A stretch of DNA of 5,990 bases from JBHIBR01 sp046759145 [NCBI: Nitrospinota bacterium] (GTDB lineage: Bacteria > UBA8248): positions 1 through 5,990 of the forward strand of contig JBHIBR010000126.1 in the NCBI GenBank assembly GCA_046759145.1. The letters run 5' to 3'. The position numbers and the translations under genes were made by a program. The notes under the pieces were generated by a model that saw only the letters and a list, made by a program, of their open reading frames with translations, ran no database searches and was not told the origin of the DNA. Position 1 is the first letter of the stretch. Each line of letters begins with the position of its first letter. Of the stretch, positions 1 to 5,764 are shown piece after piece.

Positions 1-349
1 CCAGCTCCTCTTGGTCCAACTCCATCTCCGGGGCGCCTGCCCAAAGGCGCTCCAGATCGTAGAAACGGCGCGCTTCCTCCACGAAGATATGCACGACCAC
101 ATCGTTGCAGTCCATCAGGACCCACCGGCCCTCGTGGTATCCTTCCACGCCCAGAGGCCGCACCCCCCGCTCCTGGGTGATGGCGTCGGCGATGGCCCGC
201 ACCTGTCGTCCCGAGTGGCCGTGGCAGATGAGAAAGCCATCCGTCACCGACGAGCGACCTCGTAAATCCAAAGCCACCACCCCCTCGGCCTTCTTCGAGA
301 GGGCAGCGGCCGTCAGGACCTTCACCTTGTCCCGCAGGGGATCCGTCAT
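1..349 (-). CDS. rsfS: Ribosomal silencing factor RsfS, C-terminal end cut by the window edge
   Basis: RsfS (YbeB/Iojap family) binds ribosomal protein L14 on the 50S subunit and blocks joining of the 30S subunit when nutrients are short. The reading frame opens with ATG at 349 and stays open for 116 codons to the left edge without a stop; family members are usually about 105-130 residues, so nearly the whole protein is here. Recognisable family segments are SSVTDGFLICHGHSGRQVRA (about residues 33-52; relatives usually have Y and N/S where this has G37 and H45), the W76 region, DVVVHIF (83-89) and RRFYDLERLW (94-103). Its ATG overlaps the nadD stop as ATGA, so translation is probably coupled to nadD. 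A weak GAAGG lies 4 bases before the ATG. Family assignment is firm; the exact C-terminus is outside the window. Confidence 0.95.
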   Translation of the reverse strand, partial: MTDPLRDKVKVLTAAALSKKAEGVVALDLRGRSSVTDGFLICHGHSGRQVRAIADAITQERGVRPLGVEGYHEGRWVLMDCNDVVVHIFVEEARRFYDLERLWAGAPEMELDQEEL

Positions 350-1074
350 CGAGCCTTCGAACGCGCTCCTGACGCATCCGCCGGGACGGCTCCGTACAGC
401 CGGCGGGCCATTATATATGCCTCCACAGAGGGGGGCAACAGATAACGCACCGAGCGGCCCTCCCGGAGGCCTTCCCGGATGGCGGTCGAACTTACCTCGA
501 AGGCCCTCACCCGCACAAGCCAGATGCGCCAGGGAGAACAGCTCACGCGGATCGACTCCTCACCCTCCGGGGTGAAGCGCAACCCCGCCTCCAACGGCTC
601 CACCGTGGCCCGCAACCCCTCCAACACCTCGCGCCCATCCTGCGCCCCCCGGAGGGTGACCACGAAGTGGGCCGCGCGCAGAAGCCGCACCGCATCCCGC
701 CAGCTCGCCACCTCCGCGAAGGACTCCGCTCCGAGGAGGAAATAGAGCTCCTCCCCCGGGCCCAGTCTCTCCCGGAGCTCCTCCAGCGTATCCACAGTAT
801 AAGAGGCCCCCCCCCGAACCACCTCCACGTCGGAGGCGACGAAGTGCGGGTTGCCCGCCACGGCGAGGCGGACCATCTCCAGGCGCTCCTCGGCGGATGC
901 GACCACCCCGGGCTGCTTGTGGGGCGGAGTGGCCGAGGGGACAAAGAGGACCCGTTCGAGGCCAAAACGTTCGCGCACCTCCTCGGCGGAGCGCAGATGG
1001 CCGTAGTGGATGGGGTTGAACGTCCCCCCCATCACCCCCACTCTGCGGGGCCGTTCAGCTGCGGAGCTGGCCAT
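346..1074 (-). CDS. nadD: Nicotinate-nucleotide adenylyltransferase NadD
   Basis: NadD joins nicotinate mononucleotide and ATP to form deamido-NAD in cytoplasmic NAD synthesis. The 242-residue frame has the nucleotidyltransferase signature GGTFNPIHYGHL (16-27, HxGH-type with H23/H26), PPHK (50-53), SYTVDTL (91-97), the LGAES segment (114-118; many relatives have GAD here, so E117 is a conservative change), and the C-terminal VSSTAIREGLREGRSVRYLL motif (194-213). Family proteins are about 190-220 residues; the excess is the first 10-11 residues and a C-terminal tail after RRLYG. The ATG at 1074 lies inside the last 20 bases of proA and has no clear Shine-Dalgarno; an in-frame GTG giving VGVMGGTF is a possible later start. 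It ends in a 4-base ATGA overlap with rsfS. A run of 9 G sits in the V86-A90 region of the gene. Confidence 0.96.
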   Translation of the reverse strand: MASSAAERPRRVGVMGGTFNPIHYGHLRSAEEVRERFGLERVLFVPSATPPHKQPGVVASAEERLEMVRLAVAGNPHFVASDVEVVRGGASYTVDTLEELRERLGPGEELYFLLGAESFAEVASWRDAVRLLRAAHFVVTLRGAQDGREVLEGLRATVEPLEAGLRFTPEGEESIRVSCSPWRIWLVRVRAFEVSSTAIREGLREGRSVRYLLPPSVEAYIMARRLYGAVPADASGARSKAR

Positions 1075-2329
1075 GGCCGTACACGATGTATTTGTAGGTA
1101 GTCAGCTCCTCGAGGCCCACGGGGCCCCGGGCGTGGAGCCTGTCGGTGCTGATGCCGAGCTCCGCCCCCAGCCCGTACTCGTAGCCGTCGGTGAAGCGCG
1201 TGGAGGCGTTCACGTAGACGGCGGCCGAGTCCACCTCCCGGAGGAAGCGGAGGGCAGCCCCGCGATCCTCGGTCACGATGGCCTCGCTGAGGCCCGAGCC
1301 GTAGGTGGCGATGTGGTCGAGGGCGGCCTCGAAGCTCGGCACCACGCGGATGGAGAGGATGAGGTCGAGGTACTCGGCGGACCAGTCCTCCTCGGCTGCG
1401 GGCTCCACATGGGGCACGCGGGCGCGCGTCCCCGCGCAGCCCCTGAGCTCCACCCCCTTCTCCCGCATGGCGCGGCAGAGGGAAGGGAGGAAGGCGTCGG
1501 CCACCTTCTCGTGGACGAGGAGCGTCTCCATGGCGTTGCACACCCCCGGGCGCTGCGCCTTGGCGTTCACGGCGATGGCCTCCGCCATGGCCAGGTCCGC
1601 CCGCTCGTCCACGTAGATGTGGCAGACCCCTTTGTAGTGCATGAGGATGGGCACCCGGGCGCGCTCGACCACCTCGCGCACCAGGGATTCGCCGCCTCGG
1701 GGGACGATGAGGTCAACGAGACCCCCCAGCTGGAGCATCTCCCGGACCGCCGCCCGGTCGGGCACGGGGACAAGCTGGATCGCCCCCGAGGGTGCGCCCG
1801 CCTCTGCGGCGGCTTCATCCAGCAGAGAGGCGATGGCCCGGTTTGAGGCGAGCGCCTCGCTCCCCCCGCGCAGCAGCACGGCGTTCCCCGACTTGAGGCA
1901 GAGCGCCGCAGCGTCCGCCGTCACGTTCGGACGGGACTCGTAGATGAGACCCACCACCCCGATGGGGACGCGGACCCGGCCGATCTGGAGGCCATTGGGC
2001 CTGCGCCACATGCGGGTCACCTCCCCCACCGGGTCGGGCAGGGTTGCCACCTGGCGGATCCCATCGGCCATGCGGGCGATGCGGTCGGGGTTCAAGAGCA
2101 GCCGGTCCACCAGCGCGCCCGAGAGGCCCCGTTCCCGGGCGCGGGCGAGGTCTTCGGCATTGGCCGCGAGGAGGGGGTCCGCCCCTCCCACCAGCCGCTC
2201 GGCCATTGCATGGAGGGCCCGGTTCTTCACCTCGGTCGAGAGGCATCGAAGGGCCCGCACCGCCCGCCTGGCCCCCTCGGCCATGGCCCGGACGAGCGCC
2301 CCGACCTCCTGTTCTGCCTTCACCGTCAC
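1055..2329 (-). CDS. proA: Gamma-glutamyl phosphate reductase ProA
   Basis: ProA reduces gamma-glutamyl phosphate with NADPH to glutamate-5-semialdehyde, the second step of proline synthesis in the cytoplasm. The 424-residue protein has the full aldehyde dehydrogenase-like fold: the cofactor-binding part with VPIGVVGLIYESRPNVTADA (121-140) and LKSGNAVLLRGGSEA (145-159), the catalytic cysteine C264 in QRPGVCNAMETLLVH, and the C-terminal NASTRFTDGYEYGLGAELG signature (374-392) ending in LTTYKYIVYG. Relatives usually carry a histidine before S/T-D/E-A-I in the YGSGxSEAI segment; here it is L347. The start is GTG at 2329, which overlaps the proB stop as GTGA and follows a GGAGG by 6 bases, so it is both coupled to proB and has its own ribosome binding site. 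The usual length is about 410-420 residues. Its pairing with ProB, whose unstable product it uses, fits the tight coupling. Confidence 0.97.
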   Translation of the reverse strand: MTVKAEQEVGALVRAMAEGARRAVRALRCLSTEVKNRALHAMAERLVGGADPLLAANAEDLARARERGLSGALVDRLLLNPDRIARMADGIRQVATLPDPVGEVTRMWRRPNGLQIGRVRVPIGVVGLIYESRPNVTADAAALCLKSGNAVLLRGGSEALASNRAIASLLDEAAAEAGAPSGAIQLVPVPDRAAVREMLQLGGLVDLIVPRGGESLVREVVERARVPILMHYKGVCHIYVDERADLAMAEAIAVNAKAQRPGVCNAMETLLVHEKVADAFLPSLCRAMREKGVELRGCAGTRARVPHVEPAAEEDWSAEYLDLILSIRVVPSFEAALDHIATYGSGLSEAIVTEDRGAALRFLREVDSAAVYVNASTRFTDGYEYGLGAELGISTDRLHARGPVGLEELTTYKYIVYGHGQLRS

Positions 2330-3438
2330 GGCGCGCCTCCGCTCTCCTCGCGGAGCAAGGTGAGGTTATCCCGGTGGATCACCTCATCATAATACTTGTA
2401 GCCCAGGATGTGCTCAATGTCTCGCGTGTGATGGCCCCGGATCTGGGCGAGCTCGCGCGCCCCGTAGTTCACAAGCCCCCGGGCGAACTCCCGCCCCTCC
2501 TCGTCCCGGCAGCTCACCGGGTCGCCGAACTCGAAGGATCCCCCGAGGTCGGCCACGCCGGAGGGCAGCAGGCTCCGGCCCTGCTCCACCAGCGCCCGTC
2601 GCGCGCCCCGATCCACCTGAAGCCATCCCCGCGGCTTGAGGGCAAAGGCGATCCAACCTTTCCGGTGGGTCAGGCGGGGGCCCTCGGGCAGGAAGAGGGT
2701 GCCCACGTCCTCCCCCGCCAGAAGGCGAGGCAGCACCCGAGAGCTCCGCCCCCGGGCGATGACGGCGGGGATCCCCAGCGCCCCCACGATCCGGATGGCC
2801 TCGAGCTTGGTCACCATGCCCCCCACGGCGAGGGGGCTGCGGCTCATCCCTGCCGCGCTTCGCACCGCCCGGCCGATCCCCCGGATCACCGAGAGGCGTT
2901 CCGCCCCTGATTCCAAGGCCGGGTCGGCGGTGAACATCCCCTCAACGTCCGAGAGGAGCACCAGGAGGTCTGCCTCCGCCATGTTGGCCACCTGGGCGGC
3001 CAGGGTGTCGTTGTCGCCGAACTGGATCTCCTCGACGGCCACGGTGTCGTTCTCGTTGATGATGGGCACCGCCCCCTGGGCCAGCAGGGTCAAGAGGGTG
3101 TTCCGCGCGTTCAGGAAGCGGCGGCGCTCCTGGACGTCCTCGTGGGTGAGGAGCACCTGGCCCACGTTGAGCCCGTAGCGGGCGAAGGAGCGCTCATAGG
3201 CCTGCATCAGAAGGGTTTGGCCGACGGCCGCCGCCGCCTGTTTGAAGGGCATCCCCTTGTGCTTGCCCAGGATGCCGAGGCGCTTGAGGCCGGCGCTTAT
3301 CGCCCCGGAGGTGACGATGATCACCTGGCGGCCGCCCCGGACGAGCTCGGCCGCCTGGGCCACAAGCCGGCCCACCACCCGGGAATTGACGCCCTGCTCC
3401 CCGGCCTGGGTGAGGACGGAGCTCCCCACCTTCACCAC
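2326..3438 (-). CDS. proB: Glutamate 5-kinase ProB (AAK kinase plus PUA domain); start uncertain
   Basis: ProB phosphorylates glutamate with ATP to gamma-glutamyl phosphate, the first and usually proline-inhibited step of proline synthesis. From the GTG at 3438 it has 370 residues, within the usual range for two-domain members. The amino acid kinase domain shows VKVGSSVLT at the N-terminus, VTSGAISAG, NENDTVAVEEIQFGDNDTLA, LLSDVEGMFTADP and GGMVTKLEA; the last 100 or so residues, from about RGARRALVEQG through FARGLVNY to HILGYKYYDEVIHRDNL, form the PUA domain. The start is unresolved. Similarity extends about 7 residues upstream (APVRRLV) to a CTG at 3459, while a strong GGGGGAGGGG at 3493-3502 is followed after 6 bases by GTT, not a start codon. 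ATGs at 3618 and further in would overlap obgE by over 120 bases and add a basic, low-complexity leader. The gene overlaps proA by 4 bases. Confidence 0.95.
   Translation of the reverse strand: MVKVGSSVLTQAGEQGVNSRVVGRLVAQAAELVRGGRQVIIVTSGAISAGLKRLGILGKHKGMPFKQAAAAVGQTLLMQAYERSFARYGLNVGQVLLTHEDVQERRRFLNARNTLLTLLAQGAVPIINENDTVAVEEIQFGDNDTLAAQVANMAEADLLVLLSDVEGMFTADPALESGAERLSVIRGIGRAVRSAAGMSRSPLAVGGMVTKLEAIRIVGALGIPAVIARGRSSRVLPRLLAGEDVGTLFLPEGPRLTHRKGWIAFALKPRGWLQVDRGARRALVEQGRSLLPSGVADLGGSFEFGDPVSCRDEEGREFARGLVNYGARELAQIRGHHTRDIEHILGYKYYDEVIHRDNLTLLREESGGAP
2336..2340 (-). promoter_or_regulatory. Ribosome binding site of proA inside the end of proB
   Basis: GGAGG on the minus strand stands 6 bases before the proA GTG at 2329 and lies within the last codons of proB. 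It supports the GTG start and allows reinitiation at the GTGA overlap. Confidence 0.75.
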
Positions 3439-3481
3439 GAGGCGTCGGACGGGCGCCAGGGTGGCACGGCACGGCTCGTCG

Positions 3482-4600
3482 CTAACGGTTATCCCCTCCC
3501 CCGTACGGCGGGCCGGCGCGAGACTCCTGCTCCCCCTGCGCCCCCCCTTGCGAGGGGGCCTCGGAAGAATCGCCTCCTCCCCGCCGCGCCTGGCCGCCGG
3601 CCTCATCGAGGGCAGCAAGCTTTTTCGCCACCCCGGCCAGGAGCTCGGCCACCCCCTCTCCGCTCACCGCGGAGATGGGGTAGAGCTCGTAGCCCCGCCC
3701 CTCGAGCTCCCCTCGCAGCCGGGGGAGCGAGGCCCGGGCATGGGGCAGGTCGAGCTTGGTCGGGACAACCAGCTGGAGGCGTGCCCCCAGCTCCTCGCGG
3801 AAGAGGGCCAGTTCCTGGTTGATTGCGTCGAACTGGACGAGGGCCTCCCGGGGGTCCTGGGCCGCGTCCACGAGGTGGAGCAGGAGGTGGGTGCGCTCCA
3901 CGTGGCGGAGGAACTGGGTCCCGAGTCCCCTCCCCAGGTGAGCCCCGGGGATGAGGCCCGGCACGTCGGCCACCACGCAGGTCTGCCCCTCTCCCAGCTC
4001 CACAACCCCCAGGAGAGGAGAGAGGGTGGTGAAGGGATAGGGGGCCACCTTTGCCTTCTGGGCCGAGATGCAGGAGATCAGGGTGGATTTCCCCGCGTTG
4101 GGCATCCCGATGAGGCCCACATCAGCCAGGAGCTTCAGTTCCAGGGTGAGCCAGCGGCTCTCGCCCTCTTCGCCCGGCTCCGCCCGCCGGGGAGCCCGCT
4201 CGGTGGGGGACTTGAAGCGGGCATTGCCTCGTCCCCCCCGGCCCCCCCGGGCGACCCGGAGGGTTTGACCCTCCTCCGAGAGGTCCCCGAGGAGTTCCCC
4301 CGTCCCGCCGTCCCGGACGAGGGTCCCCACCGGCACGGCGACTCGCAGGTCCTCCCCCTCCTGGCCGTGACGCTCGCCACCCTCGCCGTGGCGTCCCGGA
4401 CCCGCCCGCAGATGCTGGCGGTAGCGGAGTTCGACCAGGGTACTGTGCTCGCGGCAGGCGACCACGATGACGTGGCCGCCCCTGCCACCGTCGCCCCCAT
4501 CGGGCCCGCCCCGAGGGACGTACTTCTCGCGCCGGAAGCTCAAGCAGCCCCGGCCTCCCCGGCCGGCGGCCACGAAGACGCGTGCAGTGTCAACGAACAC
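3482..4600 (-). CDS. obgE: Obg-family GTPase ObgE/CgtA
   Basis: ObgE is a GTPase that binds the 50S subunit and acts in its late assembly and in the stringent response. The 372-residue protein has the glycine-rich Obg fold (about 1-158, beginning [19 protein letters not shown] and containing [19 protein letters not shown]) and then the G domain: G1 GMPNAGKST (165-173), switch I PFTT (189-192), G3 DVPGL (212-216), G4 TKLD (281-284) and G5 SAVSGEG (310-316). The G4 threonine replaces the usual asparagine of NKxD. The last 40 residues are rich in G, S, E and Q and look disordered; there is no folded C-terminal OCT domain. The start is GTG at 4600, chosen because it yields the family's MFVD opening; only a weak ribosome binding site precedes it. 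It lies 30 bases after rpmA, next to the ribosomal proteins of the particle it helps build. Confidence 0.97.
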   Translation of the reverse strand: MFVDTARVFVAAGRGGRGCLSFRREKYVPRGGPDGGDGGRGGHVIVVACREHSTLVELRYRQHLRAGPGRHGEGGERHGQEGEDLRVAVPVGTLVRDGGTGELLGDLSEEGQTLRVARGGRGGRGNARFKSPTERAPRRAEPGEEGESRWLTLELKLLADVGLIGMPNAGKSTLISCISAQKAKVAPYPFTTLSPLLGVVELGEGQTCVVADVPGLIPGAHLGRGLGTQFLRHVERTHLLLHLVDAAQDPREALVQFDAINQELALFREELGARLQLVVPTKLDLPHARASLPRLRGELEGRGYELYPISAVSGEGVAELLAGVAKKLAALDEAGGQARRGGGDSSEAPSQGGAQGEQESRAGPPYGGGDNR

Positions 4601-4615
4601 AGGGCAAGGACAAGC

Positions 4616-4631
4616 GGGACCGGGAGGTCCC
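4616..4631 (-). repeat. Short perfect hairpin between rpmA and obgE
   Basis: On the minus strand GGGACC and GGTCCC form a perfect 6-base inverted repeat with a TCCC loop. It begins at the last base of the rpmA stop codon and fills half of the 30-base gap before obgE. No T-run follows, so it is not a classical intrinsic terminator. It could be an RNA processing or 3'-end stabilising element, or a weak attenuator lowering obgE relative to the ribosomal proteins; it could also be chance in such GC-rich DNA. Confidence 0.4.
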
Positions 4632-4888
4632 TAGGAAAGGGGAACTACGCTGATACGCCGCCTCCCCCGGGACTCCCACTCGAAGTGGACCACCCCATCG
4701 CAGGTGGCGAAGAGGGTGTAGTCCCTCCCCACGCCCACGTTCGGCCCTGGGTGGAAGTTGGTGCCCCGCTGACGGACCAGGATGCTGCCCGCGGTGACCT
4801 TCTGGCCGCCGAAGCGCTTCACCCCGAGCCGCTTGCCGATGCTGTCGCGCCCGTTGCTGCTGCTGCCGCCCCCCTTTTTGTGTGCCAT
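4631..4888 (-). CDS. rpmA: 50S ribosomal protein L27
   Basis: L27 sits in the large subunit near the peptidyl transferase centre, where its N-terminal tail reaches toward the tRNA ends. The 85-residue protein is the normal length and shows the family pattern throughout: [20 protein letters not shown] at the start, [20 protein letters not shown] (22-41), [20 protein letters not shown] (42-61) and GVVHFEW (65-71). The methionine is followed directly by AHKKGG, so there is no cleavable leader of the Firmicutes type, which agrees with the absence of a Prp protease gene between rplU and rpmA. The ATG at 4888 follows a GAGGGA by 6 bases. It lies 47 bases after rplU, the usual partner. Confidence 0.98.
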   Translation of the reverse strand: MAHKKGGGSSSNGRDSIGKRLGVKRFGGQKVTAGSILVRQRGTNFHPGPNVGVGRDYTLFATCDGVVHFEWESRGRRRISVVPLS

Positions 4889-4935
4889 GCTCGTTCCCTC
4901 GCGGCTGTGGCGGGATCAACGCTCTCTTGAGCCCC

Positions 4936-5310
4936 TCACCGCCCCGGAGCCTCTGCGACCCTCTCCTCCCCGGCGGGGAGCGCTGCCTCGTCTCCCGGGG
5001 GCCCCTCGATGGCCGTCACCTGGAGCTCGGTGTAGGCCTGGCGGTGGCCCCGGCGGCGGGTGTAGCCCTTGCGGCGCTTTTTCTTGAACACGCGCACCTT
5101 GCGCGCGCGGTCCTGGGCCCGGATGAGCGCCCGCACCCGCGCCCCGCCCAGGACTTCGGGGGAGAGCTCCACGCCCTCCCCCTGCCCCAGCAGGAGGACG
5201 GGACCGAGCTCCACCTCCTGGCCCACCTCGCCCGCGAGGCGCTCGACCCGGACGATGTCGCCCGCCTTCACGCGGTGCTGCTTCCCGCCGGACTGGATGA
5301 TCGCGTACAC
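4936..5310 (-). CDS. rplU: 50S ribosomal protein L21
   Basis: L21 is a structural protein of the large subunit that binds 23S rRNA. From the GTG at 5310 it has 124 residues and opens with the family's YAIIQSGGKQHRVKAGD. A basic stretch, KVRVFKKKRRKGYTRRRGHRQ, holds the RNA-binding part, followed by YTELQVTAIEG. Relatives are about 103 residues long; the excess here is an alanine- and glutamate-rich C-terminal tail of about 20 residues (GPPGDEAALPAGEERVAEAP). GTG 5310 was chosen over an upstream in-frame TTG at 5337 because GGAGGG stands 4 bases before it, the family begins there, and the predicted promoter would place the RNA start downstream of that TTG. It is the first gene of the ribosomal, proline and NAD cluster. 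Confidence 0.96.
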   Translation of the reverse strand: MYAIIQSGGKQHRVKAGDIVRVERLAGEVGQEVELGPVLLLGQGEGVELSPEVLGGARVRALIRAQDRARKVRVFKKKRRKGYTRRRGHRQAYTELQVTAIEGPPGDEAALPAGEERVAEAPGR

Positions 5311-5314
5311 GGCA

Positions 5315-5320
5315 CCCTCC
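5315..5320 (-). promoter_or_regulatory. Ribosome binding site of rplU
   Basis: GGAGGG on the minus strand stands 4 bases before the GTG at 5310. It decides the rplU start in favour of this GTG and against the upstream TTG at 5337. Confidence 0.75.
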
Positions 5321-5340
5321 GCATTCCGGCCAAACAATAT

Positions 5341-5370
5341 CTTTTAACGGAAAATCGCCCCCCCCGTCAA
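5341..5370 (-). promoter_or_regulatory. Candidate sigma70-type promoter for the rplU operon
   Basis: On the minus strand TTGACG (5370-5365, five of six matches to the -35 consensus) is followed after 18 bases by TAAAAG (5346-5341, four of six to the -10). An alternative -10, TTAAAA with a 17-base spacer, overlaps it. The site sits in the short gap after the lipoprotein stop and is locally AT-rich at the -10, which stands out in this GC-rich DNA. It would give a leader of roughly 25 bases before the rplU GTG. The spacer contains most of an 8-G run that begins at the end of the -35. Position and sequence fit the start of the rplU to rsfS operon; this is inferred from sequence only. Confidence 0.6.
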
Positions 5371-5383
5371 GGACCCGGCGCCG

Positions 5384-5743
5384 TCACCGCAGATAGCGGG
5401 GTCGGACCAGCTTGAAATGCAGGCGCCCCGCGTCGTAGGGCACCTCGCGCCGGATGGGGAGGTAGCCCTCCTTCTCGAGCCGGATGTCAAAGCCTCGCAA
5501 AACGTCTCCGAGCCCCACCTGGTAGGTGATGATGAGGGGCGTCTTCCCCTGGTGGATCCCGTTTACGTAGACGTCAGCGCGGGGGGGAGCCGAGGTGATC
5601 GTGAGGCGGTAGGTGCGGACGTTCCCCACCCACCCCCCCAGGCCACACCCCCCGAGGGCGAGGAGGAAGACCAGGGCGAGGATCCCCCCCTTTCCATGGC
5701 CGGGGGGACGACGATCACCGAACCTCTTGGTCAAGAGGCCCAT
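5384..5743 (-). CDS. Small PEGA-domain lipoprotein
   Basis: A 119-residue protein of unknown specific role. The N-terminus is a lipoprotein signal: basic residues (K6, R7, R11, R12, K18), a hydrophobic core ILALVFLLAL (21-30) and the lipobox LGGC with C33 as the expected lipidated cysteine. The rest, about 46-110, resembles a PEGA domain: LTITSAPPRADVYVNGIHQG, then KTPL and the EKEGYLPIRREV segment, matching the S-x-P-x-x-A-x-V-Y-V-x-G, G-x-TP and GY pattern. PEGA domains occur in surface and envelope proteins and their ligands are mostly unknown. The ATG at 5743 is preceded in frame by two GTG codons (5749, 5746); no clear Shine-Dalgarno separates these choices. It starts about 21 bases after the dehydrogenase gene and ends just before the rplU promoter, so it is likely the last gene of the upstream unit. 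Lipoprotein call is good; the PEGA call is by pattern. Confidence 0.85.
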   Translation of the reverse strand: MGLLTKRFGDRRPPGHGKGGILALVFLLALGGCGLGGWVGNVRTYRLTITSAPPRADVYVNGIHQGKTPLIITYQVGLGDVLRGFDIRLEKEGYLPIRREVPYDAGRLHFKLVRPRYLR

Positions 5744-5764
5744 CACCACAAGACAGCTTCTACT

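Noticed and set aside
543-965. An alternative minus-strand frame inside nadD, possible sign of a frameshift
   Set aside because: The nadD frame is continuous with all family motifs in order; the other frame is arginine- and tryptophan-rich shadow sequence.
1010-1846. A 278-codon plus-strand frame over proA and the start of nadD
   Set aside because: It mirrors the proA coding frame and has H/G/L-rich low-information sequence; no recognisable domain.
2044-2910. A 288-codon plus-strand frame over the proB-proA junction
   Set aside because: It is antisense to both genes, proline- and arginine-rich, without motif or ribosome binding site; a shadow of the real frames.
3439-3618. An N-terminal extension of proB of about 60 residues from an ATG at 3618
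   Set aside because: It would overlap obgE by about 137 bases and consists of basic low-complexity sequence absent from the family.
3242-4930. A 562-codon open frame on the plus strand across obgE and rpmA
   Set aside because: It lies antisense to two certain genes, its translation shows no domain and is a P/R/G/A/E-rich mix, and long antisense frames are expected in DNA with such high third-position GC.
5311-5337. A longer rplU starting at TTG 5337
   Set aside because: The GTG at 5310 has a GGAGGG in front and matches the family's N-terminus, and the predicted transcript start would fall after this TTG.
5371-5383. A possible terminator after the lipoprotein gene
   Set aside because: Only a short GGCGCC palindrome is present, with no adequate stem or T-run.
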